Shown here piece by piece: positions 25,901 through 38,300 of a stretch of 64,000 nt of DNA (positions are counted from its first letter, which is position 1; each line of letters starts with the position of its first letter). The notes beneath the pieces are model-generated. The model was not told the DNA's origin and searched no databases. It saw nothing but the letters and a program-made list of their open reading frames with translations. Origin of the DNA: Edaphochlamys debaryana (taxonomy: Eukaryota > Chlorophyta > Chlorophyceae > Chlamydomonadales). The DNA lies in assembly GCA_016858145.1 (NCBI GenBank), contig JAEHOE010000186.1:1-64000 (forward strand). The letters run 5' to 3'. A program made the translations under genes and the position numbers.

Positions 25901-28900
25901 CTTGCGAGCATCTCCGCAACAAAGTCGCGAAACGGCGGTGCCACGTCCCACCCGCACCCCCAGGCTCCACCAGACACGTCCAAAGAGCGATGGACAAGCG
26001 CATTACGTCGGAAAGGGCAATCTCGGGCCAGCTCAGGGTCGCGACACTTGCGAGCATCTCCGCAACAAAGTCGCGAAACGGCGGTGCCACGTCCCACCCG
26101 CACCCCCAGGCTCCACCAGACACGTCCAAAGAGCGATGGACAAGCGCATTACGTCGGAAAGGGCAATCTCGGGCCAGCTCAGGGTCGCGACACTTGCGAG
26201 CATCTCCGCAACAAAGTCGCGAAACGGCGGTGCCACGTCCCACCCGCACCCCCAGGCTCCACCAGACACGTCCAAAGAGCGATGGACAAGCGCATTACGT
26301 CGGAAAGGGCAATCTCGGGCCAGCTCAGGGTCGCGACACTTGCGAGCATCTCCGCAACAAAGTCGCGAAACGGCGGTGCCACGTCCCACCCGCACCCCCA
26401 GGCTCCACCAGACACGTCCAAAGAGCGATGGACAAGCGCATTACGTCGGAAAGGGCAATCTCGGGCCAGCTCAGGGTCGCGACACTTGCGAGCATCTCCG
26501 CAACAAAGTCGCGAAACGGCGGTGCCACGTCCCACCCGCACCCCCAGGCTCCACCAGACACGTCCAAAGAGCGATGGACAAGCGCATTACGTCGGAAAGG
26601 GCAATCTCGGGCCAGCTCAGGGTCGCGACACTTGCGAGCATCTCCGCAACAAAGTCGCGAAACGGCGGTTGCCACGTCCCACCCGCACCCCCAAGGCTCC
26701 ACCAGACACGTCCAAAGAGCGATGGACAAGCGCATTACGTCGGAAAGGGCAATCTCGGGCCAGCTCAGGGTCGCGACACTTGCGAGCATCTCCGCAACAA
26801 AGTCGCGAAACGGCGGTGCCACGTCCCACCCGCACCCCCAGGCTCCACCAGACACGTCCAAAGAGCGATGGACAAGCGCATTACGTCGGAAAGGGCAATC
26901 TCGGGCCAGCTCAGGGTCGCGACACTTGCGAGCATCTCCGCAACAAAGTCGCGAAACGGCGGTGCCACGTCCCACCCGCACCCCCAAGGCTCCACCAGAC
27001 ACGTCCAAAGAGCGATGGACAAGCGCATTACGTCGGAAAGGGCAATCTCGGGCCAGCTCAGGGTCGCGACACTTGCGAGCATCTCCGCAACAAAGTCGCG
27101 AAACGGCTGTGCCACGTCCCACCCGCACCCCCAAGCTCCACCAGACACGTCCAAAGAGCGATGGACAAGCGCATTACGTCGGAAAGGGCAATCTCGGGCC
27201 AGCTCAGGGTCGCGACACTTGCGAGCATCTCCGCAACAAAGTCGCGAAACGGCGGTGCCACGTCCCACCCGCACCCCCAGGCTCCACCAGACACGTCCAA
27301 AGAGCGATGGACAAGCGCATTACGTCGGAAAGGGCAATCTCGGGCCAGCTCAGGGTCGCGACACTTGCGAGCATCTCCGCAACAAAGTCGCGAAACGGCG
27401 GTGCCACGTCCCACCCGCACCCCCAGGCTCCACCAGACACGTCCAAAGAGCGATGGACAAGCGCATTACGTCGGAAAGGGCAATCTCGGGCCAGCTCAGG
27501 GTCGCGACACTTGCGAGCATCTCCGCAACAAAGTCGCGAAACGGCTGTGCCACGTCCCACCCGCACCCCCAGGCTCCACCAGACACGTCCAAAGAGCGAT
27601 GGACAAGCGCATTACGTCGGAAAGGGCAATCTCGGGCCAGCTCAGGGTCGCGACACTTGCAGAGCATCTCCGCAACAAAGTCGCGAAACGGCTGTGCCAC
27701 GTCCCACCCGCACCCCCAGGCTCCACCAGACACGTCCAAAGAGCGATGGACAAGCGCATTACGTCGGAAAGGGCAATCTCGGGCCAGCTCAGGGTCGCGA
27801 CACTTGCGAGCATCTCCGCAACAAAGTCGCGAAACGGCTGTGCCACGTCCCACCCGCACCCCCAGGCTCCACCAGACACGTCCAAAGAGCGATGGACAAG
27901 CGCATTACGTCGGAAAGGGCAATCTCGGGCCAGCTCAGGGTCGCGACACTTGCGAGCATCTCCGCAACAAAGTCGCGAAACGGCGGTGCCACGTCCCACC
28001 CGCACCCCCAGGCTCCACCAGACACGTCCAAAGAGCGATGGACAAGCGCATTACGTCGGAAAGGGCAATCTCGGGCCAGCTCAGGGTCGCGACACTTGCG
28101 AGCATCTCCGCAACAAAGTCGCGAAACGGCTGTGCCACGTCCCACCCGCACCCCCAGGCTCCACCAGACACGTCCAAAGAGCGATGGACAAGCGCATTAC
28201 GTCGGAAAGGGCAATCTCGGGCCAGCTCAGGGTCGCGACACTTGCGAGCATCTCCGCAACAAAGTCGCGAAACGGCGGTGCCACGTCCCACCCGCACCCC
28301 CAGGCTCCACCAGACACGTCCAAAGAGCGATGGACAAGCGCATTACGTCGGAAAGGGCAATCTCGGGCCAGCTCAGGGTCGCGACACTTGCGAAGCATCT
28401 CCGCAACAAAGTCGCGAAACGGCGGTGCCACGTCCCACCCGCACCCCCAGGCTCCACCAGACACGTCCAAAGAGCGATGGACAAGCGCATTACGTCGGAA
28501 AGGGCAATCTCGGGCCAGCTCAGGGTCGCGACACTTGCGAGCATCTCCGCAACAAAGTCGCGAAACGGCGGTGCCACGTCCCACCCGCACCCCCAGGCTC
28601 CACCAGACACGTCCAAAGAGCGATGGACAAGCGCATTACGTCGGAAAGGGCAATCTCGGGCCAGCTCAGGGTCGCGACACTTGCGAGCATCTCCGCAACA
28701 AAGTCGCGAAACGGCTGTGCCACGTCCCACCCGCACCCCCAGGCTCCACCAGACACGTCCAAAGAGCGATGGACAAGCGCATTACGTCGGAAAGGGCAAT
28801 CTCGGGCCAGCTCAGGGTCGCGACACTTGCGAGCATCTCCGCAACAAAGTCGCGAAACGGCGGTGCCACGTCCCACCCGCACCCCCAGGCTCCACCAGAC

Positions 28901-31900
28901 ACGTCCAAAGAGCGATGGACAAGCGCATTACGTCGGAAAGGGCAATCTCGGGCCAGCTCAGGGTCGCGACACTTGCGAGCATCTCCGCAACAAAGTCGCG
29001 AAACGGCGGTGCCACGTCCCACCCGCACCCCCAGGCTCCACCAGACACGTCCAAAGAGCGATGGACAAGCGCATTACGTCGGAAAGGGCAATCTCGGGCC
29101 AGCTCAGGGTCGCGACACTTGCGAGCATCTCCGCAACAAAGTCGCGAAACGGCGGTGCCACGTCCCACCCGCACCCCCAGGCTCCACCAGACACGTCCAA
29201 AGAGCGATGGACAAGCGCATTACGTCGGAAAGGGCAATCTCGGGCCAGCTCAGGGTCGCGACACTTGCGAGCATCTCCGCAACAAAGTCGCGAAACGGCT
29301 GTGCCACGTCCCACCCGCACCCCCAGGCTCCACCAGACACGTCCAAAGAGCGATGGACAAGCGCATTACGTCGGAAAGGGCAATCTCGGGCCAGCTCAGG
29401 GTCGCGACACTTGCGAGCATCTCCGCAACAAAGTCGCGAAACGGCTGTGCCACGTCCCACCCGCACCCCCAGGCTCCACCAGACACGTCCAAAGAGCGAT
29501 GGACAAGCGCATTACGTCGGAAAGGGCAATCTCGGGCCAGCTCAGGGTCGCGACACTTGCGAGCATCTCCGCAACAAAGTCGCGAAACGGCTGTGCCACG
29601 TCCCACCCGCACCCCCAGGCTCCACCAGACACGTCCAAAGAGCGATGGACAAGCGCATTACGTCGGAAAGGGCAATCTCGGGCCAGCTCAGGGTCGCGAC
29701 ACTTGCGAGCATCTCCGCAACAAAGTCGCGAAACGGCGGTGCCACGTCCCACCCGCACCCCCAGGCTCCACCAGACACGTCCAAAGAGCGATGGACAAGC
29801 GCATTACGTCGGAAAGGGCAATCTCGGGCCAGCTCAGGGTCGCGACACTTGCGAGCATCTCCGCAACAAAGTCGCGAAACGGCGGTGCCACGTCCCACCC
29901 GCACCCCCAGGCTCCACCAGACACGTCCAAAGAGCGATGGACAAGCGCATTACGTCGGAAAGGGCAATCTCGGGCCAGCTCAGGGTCGCGACACTTGCGA
30001 GCATCTCCGCAACAAAGTCGCGAAACGGCGGTGCCACGTCCCACCCGCACCCCCAAGCTCCACCAGACACGTCCAAAGAGCGATGGACAAGCGCATTACG
30101 TCGGAAAGGGCAATCTCGGGCCAGCTCAGGGTCGCGACACTTGCGAGCATCTCCGCAACAAAGTCGCGAAACGGCTGTGCCACGTCCCACCCGCACCCCC
30201 AGGCTCCACCAGACACGTCCAAAGAGCGATGGACAAGCGCATTACGTCGGAAAGGGCAATCTCGGGCCAGCTCAGGGTCGCGACACTTGCGAGCATCTCC
30301 GCAACAAAGTCGCGAAACGGCGGTGCCACGTCCCACCCGCACCCCCAGGCTCCACCAGACACGTCCAAAGAGCGATGGACAAGCGCATTACGTCGGAAAG
30401 GGCAATCTCGGGCCAGCTCAGGGTCGCGACACTTGCGAGCATCTCCGCAACAAAGTCGCGAAACGGCGGTGCCACGTCCCACCCGCACCCCCAGGCTCCA
30501 CCAGACACGTCCAAAGAGCGATGGACAAGCGCATTACGTCGGAAAGGGCAATCTCGGGCCAGCTCAGGGTCGCGACACTTGCGAGCATCTCCGCAACAAA
30601 GTCGCGAAACGGCGGTGCCACGTCCCACCCGCACCCCCAGGCTCCACCAGACACGTCCAAAGAGCGATGGACAAGCGCATTACGTCGGAAAGGGCAATCT
30701 CGGGCCAGCTCAGGGTCGCGACACTTGCAAGCGTCTCCGCAACAAAGTCGCGAAACGGCTGTGCCACGTCCCACCCGCACCCCCAAGCTCCACCAGACAC
30801 GTCCAAAGAGCGATGGACAAGCGCATTACGTCGGAAAGGGCAATCTCGGGCCAGCTCAGGGTCGCGACACTTGCGAGCATCTCCGCAACAAAGTCGCGAA
30901 ACGGCTGTGCCACGTCCCACCCGCACCCCCAGGCTCCACCAGACACGTCCAAAGAGCGATGGACAAGCGCATTACGTCGGAAAGGGCAATCTCGGGCCAG
31001 CTCAGGGTCGCGACACTTGAGAGCATCTCCGCAACAAAGTCGCGAAACGGCTGTGCCACGTCCCACCCGCACCCCCAGGCTCCACCAGACACGTCCAAAG
31101 AGCGATGGACAAGCGCATTACGTCGGAAAGGGCCATGTCGGGCCAGCTCAGGGTCGCGACACTTGCGAGCATCTCCGCAACAAAGTCGCGAAACGGCGGT
31201 GCCACGTCCCACCCGCACCCCCAAGCTCCACCAGACACGTCCAAAGAGCGATGGACAAGCGCATTACGTCGGAAAGGGCAATGTCGGGCCAGCTCAGGGT
31301 CGCGACACTTGCGAGCATCTCCGCAACAAAGTCGCGAAACGGCTGTGCCACGTCCCACCCGCACCCCCAGGCTCCACCAGACACGTCCAAAGAGCGATGG
31401 ACAAGCGCATTACGTCGGAAAGGGCAATCTCGGGCCAGCTCAGGGTCGCGACACTTGAGAGCATCTCCGCAACAAAGTCGCGAAACGGCGGTGCCACGTC
31501 CCACCCGCACCCCCAGGCTCCACCAGACACGTCCAAAGAGCGATGGACAAGCGCATTACGTCGGAAAGGGCAATCTCGGGCCAGCTCAGGGTCGCGACAC
31601 TTGAGAGCATCTCCGCAACAAAGTCGCGAAACGGCGGTGCCACGTCCCACCCGCACCCCCAGGGTCCACCAGACACGTCCAAAGAGCGATGGACAAGCGC
31701 ATTACGTCGGAAAGGGCAATCTCGGGCCAGCTCAGGGTCGCGACACTTGAGAGCATCTCCGCACGAAAGTCGCGAAACGGCTGTGCCACGTCCCACCCGC
31801 ACCCCCAGGCTCCACCAGACACGTCCAAAGAGCGATGGACAAGCGCATTACGTCGGAAAGGGCAATCTCGGGCCAGCTCAGGGTCGCGACACTTGCGAGC

Positions 31901-33943
31901 ATCTCCGCAACAAAGTCGCGAAACGGCTGTGCCACGTCCCACCCGCACCCCCAAGCTCCACCAGACACGTCCAAAGAGCGATGGACAAGCGCATTACGTC
32001 GGAAAGGGCAATCTCGGGCCAGCTCAGGGTCGCGACACTTGCGAGCATCTCCGCAACAAAGTCGCGAAACGGCTGTGCCACGTCCCACCCGCACCCCCAG
32101 GCTCCACCAGACACGTCCAAAGAGCGATGGACAAGCGCATTACGTCGGAAAGGGCAATCTCGGGCCAGCTCAGGGTCGCGACACTTGCGAGCATCTCCGC
32201 AACAAAGTCGCGAAACGGCGGTGCCACGTCCCACCCGCACCCCCAGGCTCCACCAGACACGTCCAAAGAGCGATGGACAAGCGCATTACGTCGGAAAGGG
32301 CAATCTCGGGCCAGCTCAGGGTCGCGACACTTGCGAGCATCTCCGCAACAAAGTCGCGAAACGGCGGTTGCCACGTCCCACCCGCACCCCCAAGCTCCAC
32401 CAGACACGTCCAAAGAGCGATGGACAAGCGCATTACGTCGGAAAGGGCAATGTCGGGCCAGCTCAGGGTCGCGACACTTGCGAGCATCTCCGCAACAAAG
32501 TCGCGAAACGGCTGTGCCACGTCCCACCCGCACCCCCAGGCTCCACCAGACACGTCCAAAGAGCGATGGACAAGCGCATTACGTCGGAAAGGGCAATCTC
32601 GGGCCAGCTCAGGGTCGCGACACTTGAGAGCATCTCCGCAACAAAGTCGCGAAACGGCGGTTGCCACGTCCCACCCGCACCCCCAGGCTCCACCAGACAC
32701 GTCCAAAGAGCGATGGACAAGCGCATTACGTCGGAAAGGGCAATCTCGGGCCAGCTCAGGGTCGCGACACTTGAGAGCATCTCCGCAACAAAGTCGCGAA
32801 ACGGCGGTGCCACGTCCCACCCGCACCCCCAGGGTCCACCAGACACGTCCAAAGAGCGATGGACAAGCGCATTACGTCGGAAAGGGCAATCTCGGGCCAG
32901 CTCAGGGTCGCGACACTTGAGAGCATCTCCGCACGAAAGTCGCGAAACGGCGGTGCCACGTCCCACCCGCACCCCCAGGCTCCACCAGACACGTCCAAAG
33001 AGCGATGGACAAGCGCATTACGTCGGAAAGGGCCATGTCGGGCCAGCTCAGGGTCGCGGCACTTGCAAGCGTCTCCGCAACAAAGTCGCGAAACGGCTGT
33101 GCCACGTCCCACCCGCACCCCCAAGCTCCACCAGACACGTCCAAAGAGCGATGGACAAGCGCATTACGTCGGAAAGGGCAATCTCGGGCCAGCTCAGGGT
33201 CGCGACACTTGCGAGCATCTCCGCAACAAAGTCGCGAAACGGCTGTGCCACGTCCCACCCGCACCCCCAGGCTCCACCAGACACGTCCAAAGAGCGATGG
33301 ACAAGCGCATTACGTCGGAAAGGGCAATCTCGGGCCAGCTCAGGGTCGCGACACTTGAGAGCATCTCCGCAACAAAGTCGCGAAACGGCTGTGCCACGTC
33401 CCACCCGCACCCCCAGGCTCCACCAGACACGTCCAAAGAGCGATGGACAAGCGCATTACGTCGGAAAGGGCCATGTCGGGCCAGCTCAGGGTCGCGACAC
33501 TTGCGAGCATCTCCGCAAGAAAGTCGCGAAACGGCGGTGCCACGTCCCACCCGCACCCCCAGGCTCCACCAGACACGTCCAAAGAGCGATGGACAAGCGC
33601 ATTACGTCGGAAAGGGCAATCTCGGGCCAGCTCAGGGTCGCGACACTTGCGAGCATCTCCGCAACAAAGTCGCGAAACGGCTGTGCCACGTCCCACCCGC
33701 ACCCCCAGGCTCCACCAGACACGTCCAAAGAGCGATGGACAAGCGCATTACGTCGGAAAGGGCAATCTCGGGCCAGCTCAGGGTCGCGACACTTGAGAGC
33801 ATCTCCGCAACAAAGTCGCGAAACGGCGGTGCCACGTCCCACCCGCACCCCCAGGCTCCACCAGACACGTCCAAAGAGCGATGGACAAGCGCATTACGTC
33901 GGAAAGGGCAATCTCGGGCCAGCTCAGGGTCGCGACACTTGCG
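16982..33943. repeat. 146-bp satellite array, about 116 copies
   Basis: A 146-base unit repeats without spacers over 16,962 bases. It starts at gggtcgcggcacttgc (16982), and the second unit begins at 17128. The array breaks off after gacacttgcg at 33943. The unit holds two TCGCGA palindromes and is poor in T on the + strand (about 17 of 146 by hand count), so no stop codon occurs in any + frame of the standard unit. Since 146 is not divisible by three, each frame cycles through all phases with a 438-base period, giving spurious open frames thousands of codons long. Variable sites include ggc(t/g)gtgcc, cccca(a/g)gctcc, gca(a/t)tctcgg versus gccatgtcgg, and cttgcgagc versus cttgcaagc or cttgagagc. 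The centre (~20.8-30.7 kb) is nearly uniform and the flanks vary. I call it a nuclear satellite, not a gene. Confidence 0.97.
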
Positions 33944-35350
33944 TACAGTAGTGCTGCTGTCTCAGAAGGCAGCAGGTCGCAGGCAGGCAGGATAGTTCAC
34001 CTTGTATAGTTAAGGGCTCTTAACGTTGTGCGCCTGAATTTTAATTGCCGACAGCCGGTGCAATCGAGACGCTACACCCAAAGGACACCAGTCACATTCA
34101 CCTCGGCACAACGTCGTCACTCGCTCAAACGCCGTGAATCAGTCCCGAAAAGAGCGGACCAGCCATGGCGTTTGACGTGTTTGTGATGTGTTCCGTAGTC
34201 CCGTCTCGCCGCCTTTACCCGCCACGTGGGTGCCCAACTAGGGGTACACATGCATTTCGCAAAGGCAATGGTTCCGGCGGTGGAAGCGTTGATAGAGCGC
34301 TGGATAAGCTCGCGGAAGACTCTCGTGTGATATTGTCTTCTCACACATCGGCCTCGATCAGTCGATGGCCAGCAACCGCCGGCAACCGTAGCAACCGCCG
34401 GCGGTCTCTGTCGATGTCCTTCGACGTTGTGAGACGAGGAGAGCTTTTCCCGTTTACATTCCGCTCCAACGCCGGAACAGTCGCACGTCTTCGAATGGCA
34501 TAGATGGCAGGAGACTAGTACGCATCCCACGCCACCCCAAACAAACGTCAAGTTTCTGGGTCCCCCCGGGCCCACCTCCCGCACGGCACCGCTCCCCGGA
34601 CACACCTGGATAGTCCCACCCACCCACCCACCCATGCCGTACGGCGTACGGCTCCACTGCACACGCAACGGTGGCAAGCAGAACCGACAAGTTTTTTGGG
34701 CGCAGCCCCCGCCACTTTGGCAGCCGAAGTCTGCCATACATGTAATCGTCGGGAAGCCGGGCCGCCTTTGGTCATGCATGCGCCTCCGTACGCTTCTCAT
34801 TCGGCAGCAAAATGTCCGCAAAGGTCGTATCAGAGCGTATGGAGCCAGGATGCCGCATGCCGTACATGCAGCAAAACTTGCCCTCAGCACGCTTCTATTC
34901 ACGTTTTTTACCCCCGCCCTGGAGCCCGCTCGAGCTTTAATTGCTATGCTCTCATCTGCACACCTGCCCCCCCCCCGACGTTCCCCTGTCCAGCGCTCTC
35001 CGCTCCCCTCGTCCCGTCCTCTTCCTTATCTCCCAGGCCCCCCCCTCAATTACCCCCTTCCATCCCCTTGACCTTTCCGTCCCCTTTCTGACCCCAACGC
35101 CCCGCCCAGTAGACCTCCCCCGCCCCCCACCTCCACCTCCACAGGAGAACCCCCTCAGGTAGGAGAGGGCGCCTTCGGCGCCCGGCTAGTGGCGGATGGC
35201 ATTCGGGTGGATGGCCACTAACCGGCGGTACGTTGCTATGAAGACATGAGCCCTATAAAGTTTCCGAAACCCTGCCGAACTGAACTACACATCATACATC
35301 TGTACAGCAATACCTCGCGTGTCTTCCTCGACCCTTAGATAGCCGACGGA
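33944..35350. other. Intergenic region between the satellite and kinase B
   Basis: No gene is supported. The right part (about 34960-35150) is very C/T-rich. This region must hold the 3' UTR of kinase B on the - strand. The nearest TGTAA on that strand is at 34458-34454, almost 900 bases past the stop, so its relevance is doubtful. Confidence 0.5.
35167..35183. other. Perfect 7-bp hairpin
   Basis: gggcgcc-ttc-ggcgccc forms a GC-only stem of seven pairs with a three-base loop. It lies 168 bases past the kinase B stop on the - strand and could be a structured element in its 3' UTR, or chance in GC-rich DNA. Confidence 0.4.
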
Positions 35351-38300
35351 CTACTTGGGGGCTGACGCGACCCCAGCGCTCGCCAACAGCTTTGCTGCTT
35401 CCCCAGATTCCCTCACCCGGGCTCCCGTGGCCCCTGTCGGCTGCCCACCGCCGTCCGCAACCAGACAGTCCTGCTGCGGCGGCCCCTCCAGCTCCATCCA
35501 CCCCCCGGCCCCAGGCCTGGCTGCCTCCGCCCTCGCCGCCTCCTCCCGCATGCGCTGCAGCTGGGACAGGATGGAGGCGAAGTCGGGCCTGAGGGCGGGA
35601 AGGGATGGCACGAGACAGGGGGATTCATGAGGCGACTGCGAACTTGAGACATGCAGGACACCAGATCAAAGCCATGCTCATGCAACCCCAACCGCCCTCC
35701 GCCCGCCCTCCCCACCTCTTCCTCGGCTCGGCCGCCCAGCAGCTCTCCGCCAGCGCTCGGTAGTCGCGAGGGGCCCAGGCGGGGAAGGAGGGGCGCAGGC
35801 CCTTGAGCGCGACCATGTGCGGCAGCAGCGCCCGGGGCTGACCCCGGTGCGCCTTGTCAGCGGTCAAAAGCTCGTACAGCATGATGCCGTACGCATACGT
35901 GTCCTGGGGAGGAGGGGAACGAGGGGAGGTGATGTGTGGGCCATTCAGGAGTCAGGGGAAGACCAGGAGGACGGCCGGCGCCGGGCTTGCTCCCGCCCTC
36001 CCCACCCACCGCGTGCTTGGAGATGTGTCCTCTCAAGATGAGTTCGGGGGCCATGTGGGTCAGCGTGCCCTGGGGAGGCATTGGGAAAGGGACGAGGCAT
36101 TGTAAGGCAAAGGCTCGAGTCTCAGCAGGTGGGGCCCCGTACAGGCCCCGCCCCGCCCACCTGCGCCGCCAGCGCTGACACGTGTGTTTCGTTGCCGTCA
36201 TCGATGTGGGTCGCCAGACCGAAGTCGGACAGCTGGGAGGGACAGCATGGGACGGGTTGCGGTGTCGTGAACACGAATGTAACTTGCCTTCCCTCAGCAA
36301 CACTCCGTTCACTGCAGGCGACCCACCTTGGCCACCACGCCGTTCGGCAGCAGCCGCTCATGCGGGTCCTCCGCCCTGGCCCTGGTCGTGCTGCTGCCAC
36401 CGCTGCCGCAAGCGGTCGATTGCCGCGGCGCCCCCGCCGGCGGGACCGCCGGCCCGTCGCCCGGCTCTGAGAGCCCCCGCGGAACGCCGCCGGCGCTGCT
36501 TGCCCCCCTCTCGCCGGCACGTGCCAGCCGTCCCCCTCCGCCGCTTGCACCACCCTCCGGCCCCACGCTCGTCCCTATGTCACTGCCAAAGCCACTTCCG
36601 AGGGCAGTGACGAAGGTTAGCTCCGTGCTCGATCCTACGGCCGTTAGCGGGGCGTTCGAGGCGGCAGGGACCGCCAGCCCCTGACCGCCGCCAGGCTGAG
36701 AGGCTCGGCCGTGCACAAGCGGTGTGGAGGCCGTGGTGAAGCCGACTGACTGGGTCGCGGTTGGTCCTGTTGACGCTGCACGACCCATGCCTGCGCCGGT
36801 GCTGCTGGGGGTCCGTCCCGCGCCCGCCCCGGACTTGAGCAGCACGTTGGAGGCCTGGGGGTGGGTGCGAAGAGGGCTGGCGTGTAAACGAGAGGACCTT
36901 GGTGGCCTTTTGCACAGGTTCATGGGTGCCAATGCGGCCCCCACCCTGACCTCACCTTGACGTCTCCGTGCACGATTCCGTTGGCGTGCAGGTGCAGCAG
37001 CGCCGAAGCGGTGTCGGCGGCCAGAGCCAGCATCAGGGAGTAGAGGAGCGCGGGACGGGGAGGGGCGGACAGGGCAGGGGCCGAGGAGGAGGAGACGGAG
37101 GGGAGCACCGCCGGAGCCGACGGGGATTGGCCAGCACAGCTGCGATCGGAGATGCTGCGAGCTGGGAGCAGCCCGCCCCCGGACAGTGGGGCGGGGGGAG
37201 GCGCCACCAGGGTTCGTGCCGAAGCCGTGGTGCTCTCCTCAGCGCCCTCGCCCTCTGGAATGCCGCGGCAGCCACCGAATGGGCCACCCCCGTAAGCGTG
37301 AGGGCGTGGCATGCCGACCGCGCCCCCGCCGCCGCCATTTGTAAACGGGCTTGCCGCCATCAGGCCACCCGGGTTCGCGCTCGGGACCTGTCCCACATCT
37401 TTCCCACAGACCGCCGGTGTGGCTGTTGCCCCTGGCATGCCCCTGTGGAAGGCCCCTCGGTCCAGGGCCTGGCGGAGGGTGCCCAGGTCGCAGTACTCCT
37501 GAGGAACAGAGCGGGAAAAGGTGGGGTTGTAACGGTGGGTAACGAAGGGGCCTTGCAAGAGTCCAGCGCCCCTAGGGGCCCCATACGTGCAGGCTTTATC
37601 TGCTGCATGCTCCAATCCTTGCTGGATTATCACGCCTCACCAGCACGAGTTGGAGCTCGTACCCGTGCGGACGTGCCCCAACCTCTGGGCTCCCCAGCAG
37701 ACCCTGACGCCCGCTGCTGCCCTCCTCGTGGGAAGCCCTGGCAGCAGTTGTATGTGGAGGTTGGGACGAAGGGGGGGCGTCGGTGTGGATGGACCAAGGT
37801 CTAGGTGCTTGGTCCGCTGCGTGACTTCATCTGCGCCCAACCCGTAGCTCCTCTCTTACTCGCTGGCCACATGGGTGCTGTCGAGCACTTCCCGGAAGCT
37901 GTAGCTGTAGGTCTGTGGGAAGGGTGGTGCGGGCCAATGTCGTCGGCATGCCTCAAGCATAATGCTGCACACGCGTCCGTGGACCGCTTCCACATCGGTG
38001 CTGAGGCCTCGAGTGCCTCGAGTGAGCTGGTTCGGGTTCGGGCGGTTCGGGCCCGCGATGGCACTCGCGCGTGCGGCCGACCGCGAAGACAGCTTGGCAC
38101 GCACCGCGGCACGGTCCGGCAACTCACCCGTGAGCCGTGGTAACCTCATTTTGGGGCGCGCTCCGTGGTTGCAAGCGCGGGATGCTTTGACAGACCGTGA
38201 CAGAGAGAGCCGTGAAGTACGTGGAGCAGATGGCTCCCGTGTCCCTAGCAGTTGACTATGCATTGATAAGCTCATGGCCGCAAGCGGTAGTGGCTGGGCT

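Noticed and set aside
16840..33874. Dozens of ~120-codon - strand ORFs spaced every 146 bases
   Set aside because: They are shadows of the satellite, bounded by the two - strand stops per unit.
16982..33943. CRISPR array
   Set aside because: Units are contiguous with no unique spacers, the repeat is far too long, and the genome is eukaryotic.
16755..33951. Giant + strand ORFs of 4949, 4694, 4110 and 802 codons
   Set aside because: They are three readings of the same 146-base satellite, exist only because the unit lacks + strand stops, and lack any domain or plausible splice context.
34117..34902. 261-codon - strand ORF next to the satellite
   Set aside because: No recognisable domain, unusual Cys/Arg-rich composition, and it overlaps what should be the downstream flank of kinase B.
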